64,000 nt of DNA, from positions 20,027,427 to 20,091,426 of the forward strand of contig OZ022247.1 of NCBI GenBank assembly GCA_963978895.1, read 5' to 3'. Shown in pieces: positions 22,041 to 33,415 of this stretch. Position numbers and translations under genes: made by a program. Position 1 is the first letter of the stretch. The number at the start of each line of letters is the position of its first letter. The notes under the pieces were generated by a model. It was not told the origin of the DNA and searched no databases. It saw nothing but the letters and a program-made list of their open reading frames with translations. The DNA comes from Erpobdella octoculata (lineage: Eukaryota; Annelida; Clitellata; Hirudinida; Erpobdellidae).

Positions 22041-23845
22041 TGGCTACGTGCAAAATCATGGAGCAGATAGTTAAAAAGTGCCTCACATTTTTTCTTGATG
22101 TCCACAACCTTCTCAAAACCGAACAGTCTGGCTTTCGACGATCCCGATCATGCATTGACCATGTAGTTAGACTCCAACACGACACTGCTACAGGATTTTT
22201 AAAAAAACAAGCCACCTTAGCAGTTTTTATTGACCTTGAAAAAGCCTTCGATGTAGTCTGGAGTAAAGGCGTCATCCATACCCTCCATCAATATGGACTT
22301 AGAGGAAGGATATTAAAATGGTTAGATAATTTCTTGAAACAAAGAACTTTTTAGGTGAGAGTTGGGAGCGAACTCTCCGACACTCACCTACAAGAAAACG
22401 GTACTCGACAAAAAAGCATACTCAGTCCTACTCTTTTCACCATTCTTCTAAACAATCTACCCACACCACCAAAAAATATAAAGATTTCTTTATATGCAGA
22501 TGATTGCGCAATTTGGATTACAGGCAACAACATCACAGAAATCTACGCTCACTTGCAAAACTACTTGAACAAAGTAACAGTTGCACTCACCGATCTGGGC
22601 TTCAAAATATCTAAATCAAAAACTGTCAGTCTCCTTTTTTCTCGAAACCCAGACCAAAAAAAAGAAGACACAAAACACCACTTAAAAATCTTTGAAGTAA
22701 ACATCACCAAAGTTCACGAATACAAGTTTTTAGGCGTTATCTTTGACGCAGCAGCCACATGGGGACCACACATTGCATATGCCATAGCGAGAACAAAAAA
22801 AAGACTAAACCTCATGAGAGCAATTACAGGACTTTCGTGGGGTGCCCATAAAAGCACTCTTCTCACTTTTTACAAGGCAGCCATTAGCTCTATATTAGAA
22901 TACGGTGGCGAAGCCTTCAACCAAGCCAATGAATCTCTCAAAAAGAAACTCCAGACAATACAGAACAGAGCTTAACGACCAAAGAATCCAAAATCTCCAA
23001 GAACACCCTTCGCCTAACTTCGACAGTCCACCGTGGAAACTATTTTTACCAAACCTTGATATCACTTTACTCGGAATCCAAAAAGAAGACCCTAGCGCTC
23101 TTCAGACGTCTTTAGAAAAAATACATAACTACGATAACAACATAAAAATCTACACCGATGCCTCAAAAATGAAAGAAAAAACAGGAATTGGAATCTTCAT
23201 TCCTAGTAAAAACTACGAGCCGAGTCAACGTACAACCGACAACATCTCCATTTTTACTGCTGAACTTACAGCCATTCAAAAAGCCCTCCAATGGTCCATA
23301 CAGCAAGAACCAGGCGACAATATAGCCATTTTTACCGACTCACTCAGCTCCGTCCAGGCTATATCTAATTACGACAGCTCCAGCATCAAACCAATCATAC
23401 AAGACATACTACAACATATCACCACTCTCAAAACCAACGGAGTCTCATGCACAATAATATGGATACCCAGCCACATTGGTATCCGTGGAAACGAAACTGC
23501 AGACAAACTTGCTAAAATAGCAACCGATCATCCCACCATACAAATTACTGTTCCACACACCATTGATGATATTCGTAATATCAAAAAAACAAAACATTTG
23601 AAGAATGGAAAGCAATTTGGCGAAACTTGTATCAGAACAGCCATCACAGAGAACTAAATCCTCAGCCGTCCTTCCACTCACAATTCCAAGACATGAATAG
23701 AAAAAAAGAAGTCATCATTTCCAGGCTCTGACTCAACTGCACCCTGCTAAACTTCAACCTCAAAGTCTACGGGAAACACAGCACAGGTTTCTGTGACACA
23801 TGTCACGAACCGGAGACCGTCAAGCACTTCCTTACAAGCTGCAGA
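22041..23845 (+). mobile_element. I-group LINE, 3' half (reverse transcriptase and RNase H)
   Basis: A LINE piece that starts inside the RT fingers, as is usual for 5'-truncated insertions, and runs to a hAT element at 23846. It includes RT, RNase H and a C-terminal cysteine motif (CDTCHEPETVKHFL). RNase H places it in the I/R1/Loa-type LINE groups rather than CR1 or L1. It landed in the gypsy protease. Confidence 0.8.
22041..23845 (+). pseudogene. LINE reverse transcriptase-RNase H ORF2, broken
   Basis: RT motifs: EQSGFRRSRSCIDHVV, LAVFIDLEKAFDVVW, an in-frame TAG at 22352-22354, then LSPTLFTILLNNLP, the catalytic ISLYADDCAIW, and FLGVIFDAAATWGPH. At about 22975 there is a frameshift and apparent internal deletion. 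RNase H follows: IYTDASKM, FTAELTAIQKAL, IFTDSLSSVQAI and WIPSHIGIRGNETADKLAK, the full D-E-D-D set. After another frameshift near 23600 it continues to CDTCHEPETVKHFLTSC. In life this protein copies LINE RNA into DNA at the nicked target. Confidence 0.85.
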
Positions 23846-24821
23846 CAGTGATATTCAAGTTAACTGTAACATTAACTGAAATCGGAATATAATAGAAAAA
23901 TAATGGTCAGTTAAGTGTAATAGTAATAGTAACTGAAATACGGCAAATAACTCTAACTGTAATAGTAACTGAATAATAAATTCAGTTAAATAATACAAAA
24001 ATAATTAATAACTGAAAAATATTTTTTTCTAAATAAATTAATTATTAGATTTTTTTTCTATCTAAAGATAAAAATCAAGTTCTTTGGTGTTACCTAACAA
24101 ATAGTATATATGGTGCTGTTTAGTTATTCGCGGCCTTTTGCTATTATTGATAGTTGATAGTGCTGTTGCAATCGTTCCGTGAAAAATGTTCAAGAACAAT
24201 AGTAGCAGAAAACAAAAAAGTAGTGTATGGAAATATTTTGATTATGAGCAATCAGTTGACAATCTTTTGATGAATTGTGCCAACCTCCTTTAAAAAGATT
24301 TAAGAGGCTTGCCCAAGAAATTGAAGCTTCCAGTTCTCCGAGCAAGCAATCTAGGGACGGAAGTTCTGTTGAGGAAGAACTTAATGCTTATCTTGGGGCT
24401 TCAAAAAAATTAGCTGCTAATCAAACTGGATTAAATTTCTGGACAGCCTCAGAGACAGTGTATCTTCTAATAGCGGCCTTCGCTAAAGACCTTATCTCTG
24501 CACCTGCTTCAGAAGCATATGTGGAGCGCATCTTCTCAGTTTGCAGTGATATGACTGCAGGAAAAAGAAACAGGCCCTCCAAGAATCTAGAAACTCGTGT
24601 TTTTTGAAAATGAGCTCGAAGTTTTACCATTTTGTAAATAAATAAACTAAAAAAAATTTTTTTGGGCTGTGTATAGAATCTACAGTTAACTGTAACTTTA
24701 ACTTAAAAATAAATAAGCGTAATAGTAACTGAAAAATGTTTGTGGAAAAATAACTTTAACTGAAACTGAAAAATGTTGTAACTTTAACAGTAACTGAAAA
24801 GTTGTAACTGAAATATCACTG
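23846..24821 (+). mobile_element. Deleted hAT element with GTAACTGAA-type subterminal repeats
   Basis: Termini CAGTGATATT are inverted at both ends (23846 and 24821). The flanking octamers GCTGCAGA and GGTGGAGA match at 6 of 8 positions, so the duplication is aged or coincidental. Many AGTAACTGAA/TTAACTGTAA repeats fill both flanks. Left of it is LINE sequence, right of it a different hAT, so a rearrangement at this junction is possible. Confidence 0.72.
24275..24607 (+). pseudogene. hAT transposase C-terminal dimerisation fragment
   Basis: The open frame shows an acidic/serine linker, then TGLNFWTASETVYLLIAAFA, DLISAPASEAYVERIFSVCS and KRNRPSKNLETRVF, the hAT C-terminal signature (P-S/A-S-E ... 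E-R-x-F-S). Upstream domains are missing. Confidence 0.75.
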
Positions 24822-25605
24822 GGTGGAGAATAAAGGTCATAACGTCGATTGACACCATTCAGGAGTGCCACTACCAACGGTTTACAGGAAACCAAAGTGC
24901 CAGCCATTATCTGTGTCAGACTGTTACCTAGCTGGACTAACTTGGGTAGAACAATTCCGTAAAAGCAATCATTCTCTCCTTGTAATGCATCAAGTGTCCT
25001 TGCAACTGGTTTCATAACACGACAGTATTCAGCAAGAAAATCAATTTCAATCTGCTTAAACTTTGGGACTTGGGTGCTGTAGCTTATACTTATATACTAA
25101 AATGTAGTAACTATATTACTATATATGATATGGTACCCACCTTGAAATGTCAGATGAAGTTATTGGTTGATGTTGATAGAAGTGTTCCACTTATGCTTTT
25201 GTTAACACAACACAATTCAAACACTTTGCAAGAACTTTCCAATCTTCACTCTTAGTAATGGTAAAGAATTTTCCGTCTAAAACTGCCGGCAACTGCAAAC
25301 TACTACTGGATTCAGCCATCTTTGTTTACAAACATCAAAAAAGAATATCAAATGTAGTGTGAAAGTATTAACCATAGATATAAGTATTAACATAAATATG
25401 TAAACATTAATAAGTAAACGTAATATTTATTTCAGATCATAGATATATATGCTTCAGATGATGATTTGTGATTTTAAATCAAAATCGCTCAAAATGTAAC
25501 TTAAATCAGAGTCACAAATCAGTGAAATTTTTTTTGGATTTAAATCAAGCTCAAAAATCACAAAAAGTGATTTAAATCGTGATTTATAAATCATTCCCAA
25601 CACTG
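24822..25605 (-). pseudogene. hAT transposase remnant with TIR, minus strand
   Basis: The minus-strand start has CAGTGTTGGGAATGATTT at 25605, followed by runs of GATTTAAATCA that form hAT subterminal repeats to about 25430. From about 25321 an N-terminal coding segment (MAESSSSLQLPAVLDGKFF) leads, through a stop, to MKPVARTLDALQGE, GIVLPKLVQLGNSL and LVVALLNGVNRRYD near 24830, a conserved block of hAT transposases. It is cut off there by the neighbouring hAT, so the C-terminus is lost. Confidence 0.7.
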
Positions 25606-25665
25606 ATTTCCAGGCTCCGACTCAACTGCACCCTGCTAAACTCCAACCTCAATGTCTTGTCTTGA
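25606..25665 (+). mobile_element. LINE 3' fragment, second copy
   Basis: TTTCCAGGCTCCGACTCAAC ... AACCTCAATGTC is a near copy of 23719-23770, the region just after RNase H in the LINE. It follows the hAT terminus directly and is only about 60 bp long. Confidence 0.65.
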
Positions 25666-25804
25666 TAAACTTGAATGTTTATGCAAATAGCTTTTTTACG
25701 TCAACTTCTTACTTCACATTTAACATATAACATAACATAACGTTTATTTTAAAGTGAATCAGAAGAATTAATAATAATCGTGTGTGAGATCCACTATAAA
25801 ACAT

Positions 25805-26226
25805 TTAAAAACTATATTTACATAATTTAATTTTAAATTCTTCAACAGTTTCAGCATTCACAACTTCATTCTCCAATTTATTCCATTCATTTGTCACTCT
25901 TGCACTAAAGAATTTATGTTTCATTGAACTCTCCCTTTTCTTATATAGCTTAAAGTTGTGCCCTCTGGTACTTTTGTATCTCGATCTCTCAAAAAATCTT
26001 TCCGGATTTAGGTCAACCAATCCGTTCAATAATTTGTAAGTCTCCTCTTTTCAAGTGTGGTCAGATTACATCTACTCAAACGTTGTTCATAATTCAGTCC
26101 TTTTAACTCAGCAATCATCTTTGTAGCTCGTCTTTGCACTTTTTCAATTATGTCGATATCTTTTTTAAGACAAGGGCTCCATGCCTGCACACAGTATTCC
26201 AAGTGTGGCCTAACTATCATTAACAA
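25805..26226 (-). pseudogene. CR1-like LINE reverse transcriptase tail
   Basis: The minus strand encodes VRPHLEYCVQAWSPCLKKDI, IIEKVQRRATKMIAELKGL, RLSRCNLTTLEKRRL and, after a frameshift near 26030, RGHNFKLYKKRESSMKHKFF, RVTNEWNKLENEVV and a short end. This is the conserved C-terminal segment of CR1-type LINE polyproteins (E-Y-x-x-Q-x-W, V-Q-R-R-A-T, V-x-N-W-N-x-L). Only the last 140 codons remain. Confidence 0.85.
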
Positions 26227-26489
26227 TTTTCTACTATTTATCTAATCTAACTGTGAATAACACTTTATGTCCAACATTATTATTTTTATGTATGTTTTTT
26301 TAGTTATTATTTTTTTTAATAACTTTTTCTTCTTTTTCATGATTTTTTTCCATGTTTTTATATATTGTCATTGTTTTCTCTACTTTCTGTTTATATTATT
26401 TTACTTATTTATTTTTACTTTAATATTTTTTTGTGTGGCCCTAAACGCTGAAAAAGTGGCAAAGACTTAAATAAACAACAACCCATCTC

Positions 26490-26588
26490 AACTCTGGTTT
26501 CTCGTCACACCACGCATACCTCGTCTTTTACTAAAGATTTCTGTGGAGAGGAACATTAAAATGAGTCTTTAGCTTACTTCTATCATAC
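26490..26588 (+). pseudogene. Decayed U5 snRNA copy outside the array
   Basis: AACTCTGGTTTCTC, TTTTACTAAAGATTT, GTGGAGAGGAACATTAAAA and TGAGTCTT match the array U5 in order. However, about 10 nt forming the 5' side of the loop stem (AAATCTTTCGC) are reduced to CTCG and the 3' hairpin is gone. It keeps CCATCTC just upstream, as in the array. A fainter second copy may follow at 26600-26655 (TTCATAACTCATAACC ... CACGTA). Confidence 0.85.
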
Positions 26589-26659
26589 AACAATTTAAAA
26601 TGTTCATAACTCATAACCTATTTCTCATAGTTACTCTTCATAACAACACGTATGTTTCA

Positions 26660-27285
26660 AAAACTGCTAGTTAATGGAATTGTTTTGACAGTTGTCATCC
26701 GTAACATCTTTCACTGTAAGGAATGTACAATCACAATTTAACAAATTTCAGAGCATATCATGTTTCATTTTCAAACGTAACAAAAACATGTTACAAAAAC
26801 TGATATTAGTCAAAGATCACTCCTACCCGATTTTTCTTTTACATAATGTTGAATTTAACTGTTTTCAAAGGGTGTCAGCATCGATACCCGCCCCAGGTGT
26901 TACCCATGCTAACTACGCCACTGGCTTTTGCTTCCGAAGGGAAAAATAACAACTCTATAGTGGTCTTATACAATTACACTGAATGGGGTGCAAAGCCGCC
27001 ATGTGCATGTAAGCATAGGGGAGGGGGTCTGAAAATGTAGGAGGTGCAACAGGGGAGGTGTTAAAATCTGCTCCACGCGTAATACTGGATGGCCCTAATG
27101 GCAACACTACAGAAAATTTTAAATATTCAAAGCCCAAACCCGTTATCTCATCCAATATTCCAAAAAAAAATACAAGACTCATAATTACTGATACTTATAA
27201 GTACACTGCAACAAAATGAGTATATCACCTATAAATCCTTAGGCAAGATACATGGCATTGACCAAAAGCATTGTAGCATTTTCAG
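26660..27285. other. Intergenic, no recognisable feature
   Basis: Short frames only; none shows a family signature. GC rises locally around 26880-27080 without a clear element boundary. Confidence 0.5.
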
Positions 27286-27291
27286 TTTATT
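27286..27291 (-). terminator. Candidate poly(A) signal for cytochrome c
   Basis: TTTATT on the plus strand reads AATAAA on the minus strand about 115 bp downstream of the cytochrome c stop codon. Confidence 0.5.
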
Positions 27292-27403
27292 TTATCAAAC
27301 AACCAACCACACATAATAACCTATTAGCTGCATTGTAAAGACCTATATGAGCTAAACAGGCTCAAAAATAATTATAGATTAATGTCTGCAATCAATTTGA
27401 TGC

Positions 27404-28509
27404 TTATTTAGTGGAGCTCTCCAGATATGCAATAAGATCCGCTCTTTCACTTTCCTTCTTTAAGCCAGCAAAAATCATTTTTGTGCCAGGTATGTATTTC
27501 TTTGGATTTTCAAGGTACTCAAACAAAGTGTCTTTTGTCCACGTAATACCTGAAAAAATTAAAGGATACAAACCTGTAATTTCTGTAGGAAAACAAATGC
27601 AGTAGCAAAATAAATACTGTATGTTATATTATATCTATATAATATATATATGTTATATTTATGTTATATTACGGCAAATATAAGCAACATACTATAACAT
27701 AGGAACTGGCACCGCTAAAACCAGACAGAACCAGAATTAACAACCGGTTAGCATCTTGTTCACATTACTCTTTTTTTATTTTCTTTGTTCTTTTATTATC
27801 TTCTTGTAGTTTTGCATAAATTACTTGTTTTCCCCAGTTTACATCAACTCACCCAGTGCAATGGTGTTGTTATAACCCTTTTGGCCTATAATACAATATA
27901 GCAACATGTGACCTGAACACCTCTCGAAATTAGAACCATCTCTCTTCGATGTTTGTAGTGAAATTGTTTTAGTTCGTTTTTTAACTCACAAAATACTTCT
28001 TTTTATTAAACTAAAGAGAAATTGATGTCTATAAATTATATTACTGAATGACCATGTGAGTAGGACAAAGAAATAGAAGTAAATGAGAAAGTAGCAGTAA
28101 CAACATTGAATATAAAATCTAATAAACCGGATATTAAATTCAAAAACTAGAAACTGAGGCTGTGAAAATGTGTTTAGAGCAATGCAACCAGATAGCAATA
28201 ATGTTATAATGCTGACTAATAAATGTGTAAGGAAATTCAGCACAAGTTATTTTCAACTTCTTCAGTTGTTTTTAGCATTACAAATTGCATAGCTATTTGT
28301 GTTATATGAGCACTGAACAAGCTTTGATAAAGCTTACCCTTGTTCTTGTTGGCATCCGTGTAAGAAAAACCTGCAGCCTGACCAGTCTTTCTGCCCATTA
28401 AGCCATGAAGATTGGGACCAGTTTTGTGCTTACCACCTGCTTCGACTGTATGGCATTGTGAACATCTTGTTTTAAAAATGTTTTTTCCTTTTTCAATATC
28501 ACCAGACAT
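27404..28509 (-). CDS. Cytochrome c
   Basis: Mitochondrial intermembrane electron carrier between complexes III and IV. Two coding exons: 28509-28338 (ATG to donor G|GTAAGC) and 27549-27404 (acceptor TTTTTTCAG to TAA), joining within Gly of NKNKG|ITW. The product is 105 aa: [12 protein letters not shown], haem motif CSQCH (C16, C19, H20), [40 protein letters not shown], the axial methionine in [11 protein letters not shown] and an ESSTK end. All functional residues are present. There is no arthropod-type N-terminal extension before GDIEKGK. An acceptor-like TTTTAAAACAG 15 bp before the ATG suggests a 5' UTR intron with the promoter further upstream, near 29.2-29.3 kb. The 788-bp intron holds no element I recognise. 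Confidence 0.96.
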
Positions 28510-28696
28510 GTTGTGTCGTGTTGCTGTTTTAAAACACAAATAAGTTTAATATGCTTTTACAAGCAGTACAATAAAACTTCAAAATTGAAACCTAAAAGCA
28601 CTTAGATTCTAAGTCTTAGAACCACTAGGAAAGCTAAGCTAAAATGACTGACTTACTTTAAGGCTCTTTATTTTTCATACCAAGATATCATGGCTT

Positions 28697-29233
28697 ATAT
28701 ATATATAATAAATTTAAAAAATATCTGTTCTAGCACATGATGCAACACTTCGCAAGTCTAATATTGTTAATGTCATCAAAACTCAATACTATCTATTTCA
28801 TCATGGATCTAGCGAGCAAGGTTATTGACCAAAAATACCGGCTAGATACAAAATACTAGAGCTGAGACACAGTCTTCGAATAAAGCAAGACACTCAATTA
28901 TCAATTACATAATAAAAGAAACCAGGATACAAGACAAACCTCTCTCTAATCTAATATAAATAGAACTTATATATATATATATAAGAAATTAAAAATATCT
29001 TTTCTAGCACATGATGCAACACTTCGCAAGTCTAATATTGTTAATGTCATCAAAACTCAATACTATCTATTTTATAATGGATCTAGCGAGGAGCAAGGTT
29101 ATTGACCAAAAATACCGGCTAGATACAAAATATTAGAGGTGAGACACAGTCTTCGAATAAAGCAAGACACTCAATTACATAATAAAAGAAACCAGGATAC
29201 AAGACAAACCTCTAATCTAATATAAATAGAACT
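28697..29233 (-). repeat. ~270-bp tandem duplication upstream of cytochrome c
   Basis: Two near-identical copies (about 28697-28970 and 28971-29233), each starting with a TATATATA run and containing TCTAGCACATGATGCAACAC, ACCGGCTAGATACAAAATA and GAAACCAGGATACAAGACAA. The second copy has small deletions. It lies in the probable 5' UTR intron or promoter of cytochrome c, so it could duplicate regulatory sequence. Confidence 0.85.
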
Positions 29234-30064
29234 AACCGGCTCACGAGGTAAACGAGCGAATAAATAGTAACCGAAAGGTCGCTTGCAAACAGGAAATGTC
29301 CTCTAAGTTGTTTTTCGTTTAAGGTGTTGGGCTTTTATACTAAATTAAAATATTTTTTGTAAAATAAAGATTTATGTTAAATTTTATTTAAAACATTGCT
29401 GCAAAGCATTTATTACAAACTGACAATTTAAAAACACTTCAACAATGATCAATAAATCAATAAAGTGCAGAAACGTTTTAAAAATCTAAACATTCTGATA
29501 TGTTTCAAAGCGGCCAATCGAAAATTTGGTATAAATTTTAATGCAAAATTTAAAACAAAAAACAATAAAAAGAGGAATTGCTATTTTGGATCATATTTTA
29601 ATTGTTCCACGAAATATATTGGACATAGAACTCTTCTTAACCTACTTTACCTACTAAGGAATTTCCTAATATTATACCTTCTTTTTTTCTTTTTAAATAT
29701 ATATTAGTTAAATGTATGCTGACGACTCTAATGTTTGATATTCTTTTTTCTCTGATTCTTCTGTTAGTTGTTAGTACAGCCATGGAATATGAAGGAGGAG
29801 AGCACTCTCCTGTGAGTTTTGTGAAACCATCATTAAGATTCTCGTTTGGTGGCGCTAAAAACACTAGCGGCCCTACTTGACAAGGCATACATACTATATA
29901 GCTGACCAAAATCTCATTTTTACATTGAAAATACTTTATTTTGACAAGAACTTAACATTGAACAATAATCAGCAAATAACAAAGCATTTATTAACATTTT
30001 CATTTATTTATTCAAAATATATTATAAAAATTTACAGTATACAATAAACTATCTCTTTACATTT
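29234..30064. other. Intergenic with a short LINE reverse transcriptase trace
   Basis: At 29711-29775 ATGTATGCTGACGACTCT (plus strand) encodes the RT motif YADDS; the same block recurs at 32748, in a longer LINE remnant. The rest is AT-rich with no supported gene. The region around 29240-29330 (GCTCACGAGGTAAACGAGCG) is a plausible first exon/promoter of cytochrome c. Confidence 0.5.
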
Positions 30065-30693
30065 TTGACATTTTGGCAAACCCCTTCTTTTTTCCTCACA
30101 CATCTCTTGATTTTTAAGGTTACGTAGTTGTGTAAAGAAGTTTAACAAATAATCATAAATTTGTAGTGAAAGTGATGCGGTGTTTGTCGCAGCCAACCGG
30201 AGGTAATTCTACAGCTGTAATCAAGTAGGTACAGGACATTCTCGAAAGCATCGTTCACGAAAAACTCGCCTCGTTGAACCGCTAATTGTATAACGTCCTC
30301 TTAAACCTGTTTAATTAATCTAAACATGTTGGTAGAAGCAAATGTAAATCCTCCTTTGTTCTTTAGATCAGTGAGATAATTGGCAGTAAAATTGAGAGGC
30401 AGCAACTTTGGGTCGACGTCTATTGATGCAAAGCACTCCGAGCAGCTATGATTATGACGGGTGAATGCGATCCGCATCTTCTTCACCATGTACGCCGTCA
30501 TGTGATAGATGATTGCATTAAGTACAAAAGATTCACTGCAATAATCTTTGTCGTCATCTTCCATGGCTTTTCTGAGACCTTCTCTCAATATCTTTATTAT
30601 TTCTTCTTTGGCTTCATCTCGCTTCTTTACAATTTTATTTTTCTCAGTTTTCAGGCATTTTTTCATTATCAACATTGCTACTTCGCAACACAT
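30065..30693 (-). pseudogene. Transposase-like remnant (possibly P-element/THAP type)
   Basis: The minus-strand ORF from 30693 is a lysine/glutamate-rich helix followed by FVLNAIIYHMTAYMVKKM, a C-x2-C (CSECF) and LTDLKNKGGFTFASTNMF. A C-x2-C after a YxxxYxVKK helix and before a K-GGF/L-x-x-(P/A)-S motif is seen in the C-terminal part of P-type transposases. A TAA at 30301 is followed in the same frame by plausible coding (QLAVQRGEFFVNDAFENVLY) to about 30065, so the stop looks secondary. The family is a tentative call. Confidence 0.4.
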
Positions 30694-30779
30694 GACGTTA
30701 AAGTAGGGCTGTCACTGTCACCTCCAGAAGTCCAGACGATGCCAAAATATTATACTCCTTGGTACAGCGATTAATAAAA

Positions 30780-31565
30780 TTTACACATTTTTTTTCTATA
30801 AAACCGTTTATATATAAATGTACTAAAAACTTAAACTAATATTTAAGTGTACTATATAAATACAATTTTTGAACCAAACGTTTTGTTTTGTTCGGAAGAG
30901 CCTGATGGGCGCTAAGCCCTGATCTTTTTAGGTCAAGACTTTTATAAGTGTATGCTTTAGGACTTAGGTATAATAACTGCGTTAGTCGAATAATATAAAT
31001 TGATCAAAGATTATAATTATAGAAGCAACGGCAAATCTAGGAACTTCGTAAGAGGGCACACATTTTTTTTACTTTTTTAAAATTTTTATTACTGTCGTTA
31101 TGAAGCCCGTTGAATTTTTTTATTCAGTAAAACCAAAAAAGAAAGAATCGAAATTAAACTTTTTATTTACTAATTTTTTTTTCTTTTTTTTACTTTCTTT
31201 CTGTATTTTTTCTCTCTGGATCAATATCAACACAAAACACCTATTTTCCAGCGTGCTCTGGAGTTGTTAGGTCATCAGATACTTAAAAGCTGAGAATAAC
31301 TTTTAAGCTGCAACCGTAATGCCGCAATATGATTGTCTCAATCGCAGATTGCAAAATATTTTTTCGACGAATGGCTTTTTTAATATGTCCTTTAAATTGG
31401 TAGACGTTTTTATGGGAGTGACTAATCGAGACTTTTCCATGTGTTAACCTCTAAACTGGACGGTTCACACCAACTGCTCAAAGTTATCCTTGTAGCCATC
31501 AGGGCTAAGGTTGTTTGTTACGTTTAAATTGTGCTTAAGAAAAAGTGCTGGAGCTAAATAGTGAA
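30780..31565. other. Intergenic, no recognisable gene
   Basis: Poly-A/T rich with no ORF showing a family motif. Confidence 0.5.
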
Positions 31566-32290
31566 AGTATGACTTTTTACACACTTTTACTTAACTTGAC
31601 TTTTCAGTCTGTCTGTCTGTCGTCAAATTTTGTAATCGATTTTAAACTAACTTCCCGACGAGCTAGAGATTTAAAAATTTAAACATACCTCCGAAATAAT
31701 TAATAATGCATTCTTTCAAATTTTCGGATCGATTGGACAAAATTTAATAAAATAATTATTTGTGATATTTTCGTCGAAAATTGTGTATGCTAATATGCTC
31801 GTTTTTTATGTATACTAACAAGTAAATTAAAAACGAATTTTTAAAACCCAATGCTTTTATATGTAATTAAAACACAAATTTTGCAATCAATTTTTTCTTC
31901 CGTAATAATTGCAAGCCAGTCCCAAGCTTGGAGAAAGGAGGAGCGAAAAGTTAAAAAGATCAAATTATGATCCACGACAGGAAGTCCTCAAGTGCTTCCT
32001 ACATACAGCCATTAGAGTCTTAAAACACCTGGTGCTGTAAAGGACTATAAACTATTAAAAATAAAAAAAATAAAAAAAAAACTAATAATTGAATATTGCA
32101 TTGTCTTCTATTTTGAGCATGTATGCAAAATTTGAAAAAAATCTATCGTCAGGAAGTGACTCAAAAATTGATTGCAAGATTTGAAACAGACAGACAGAGA
32201 AACAAACAGAGACGACGAGTTAATAAAAGCATTGGTAAAAATATAAGTGTGTTTTTAAAAAAACTTTGATTTTTGCTTCACTTGTTTAGT
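31566..32290. mobile_element. Foldback-like dispersed repeat carrying a SINE copy
   Basis: The left side (ACACACTTTTACTTAACTTG, CAGTCTGTCTGTCTGTCGTC, AATCGATTTTAAACTAAC) and the right side (AATTGATTGCAAGATTTG, CAGACAGACAGAG, AAGTGTGTTT) are imperfect inverted copies. The same family occurs reversed at 42185-42500 and again at 60330-60730. The middle holds the second copy of the SINE-like element. Confidence 0.6.
31911..32075 (+). mobile_element. Second copy of the SINE-like element, with A-rich tail
   Basis: Matches 6861-7002 at most positions from TGCAAGCCAGTCCCAAGC to GGACTATAAACTATTA, then ends in AAAAATAAAAAAAATAAAAA. The tail supports retroposition on the plus strand. Confidence 0.75.
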
Positions 32291-32741
32291 TACAAGGTAA
32301 AAAGTATTTTTGCAAAAGAAAACCAAATGCAATAAAAACATATCCGCATAAAAAGTTTGTTTTAATAATGCTTAAGTGTAAATAAAAATAACATTTTCAA
32401 GATTGAAACATGAATTCCATCTCATTTTGAGCCAAAGGAATTGAATACCGACTATGGGTATGACAACCAAAGGCTGTCATTGAATACCCACCACATAAAA
32501 AAGTACCAGAAATTACATCAATATTTATGAAAAATGTAAGTAATATCTAATTTAATCTTTTATCTGACTCCAAAAATGGTGTCAATATACAATTACAAAT
32601 TTAAATGAGATTTTATATCACTTTATAATTATATCATTACGAATTTAATTGATTAGGATGTTCCTCAACATTCTAGGTCCTTTATTTTTATTTTTTCTTT
32701 CAAAAGTCCTAACATTAAATCTTCTTTCTCTTTCAATAAAT

Positions 32742-33330
32742 AGTCAAATGTATGCTGACGACTCTTATGTTTATTCTTTTCTTTTATTGATTCTTCTCTT
32801 AGCTTCTTAGCACATTAGTTAATAAAATATTCTCTTGTCTCCAATTTATTATTTCTTGAAGTAACTCTATGTGTCTCAAACTTAATCCTGATAAGTTTGA
32901 ATTAATTTATTTTAATAAATCTTTTAAACCTCTAACCTCATTTCCTGCTTTAGTTTTACTACCACCATTTTCTCTATCTATAACTCCTTCTTCTCTTATA
33001 TACGCAGCTGAGGTTTTTTTTCTGACTCTAACCTGTCGTTGACTCCCCAAATTCGATCGGTTTCTAAATCTTGTTATTTTCATATACGTAGAATCAAGCA
33101 GCTTCTCCCATTTTTAGACGATCTTTCTCTAAAATTGTTAGTCTCTTCTTTTATCATGTCTAGAATTGTTTATTGTAACTCTCTTAATTATGGTCTTGTT
33201 GATACTACTCTCTCTCCACCTACAAAGCCTTTCTGCTATGCGTTTGTTTCACACTTCTTAATTTTTTCATACTTATTTCTGCTTCTCTTGTTCTTCTGCA
33301 TTGGTTATACAATATTATACATCTGAGATA
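32742..33330 (+). pseudogene. Decayed LINE reverse transcriptase
   Basis: YADDSYVYS at about 32750 is the RT catalytic motif. Downstream, 33039-33240 encodes SCYFHIRRIKQLLPFL, LKLLVSSFIMSRIVYCNSL and NYGLVD, the conserved thumb/connector segment of CR1-like LINEs. Many stops lie between. Confidence 0.7.
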
Positions 33331-33339
33331 TTTTTCTAT

Positions 33340-33413
33340 CGTTCAATAGCGCTCGGACACGAACTTATTAAATAAATAAGTTTAAAGTTCCCGACGGAAA
33401 ACTGTGAGAGAAG
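33340..33413 (-). mobile_element. LINE 3' tail, right of the pogo insertion on the minus strand
   Basis: Read on the minus strand, TACTTCTCTCACAGTTTTCC ... GAGCGCTATTGAA matches the LINE tail at about 54205-54270. It continues the coding piece at 36194-36315 across the 2.8-kb insertion. Confidence 0.7.
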
Positions 33414-33415
33414 TA

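Noticed and set aside
22033..22275. Minus-strand ORF over the LINE RT
   Set aside because: Antisense of the RT coding sequence.
30897..30945. Hammerhead-ribozyme-like CTGATGGGCGCTAAGCCC
   Set aside because: The CUGAUGA...GAAA core is not complete.
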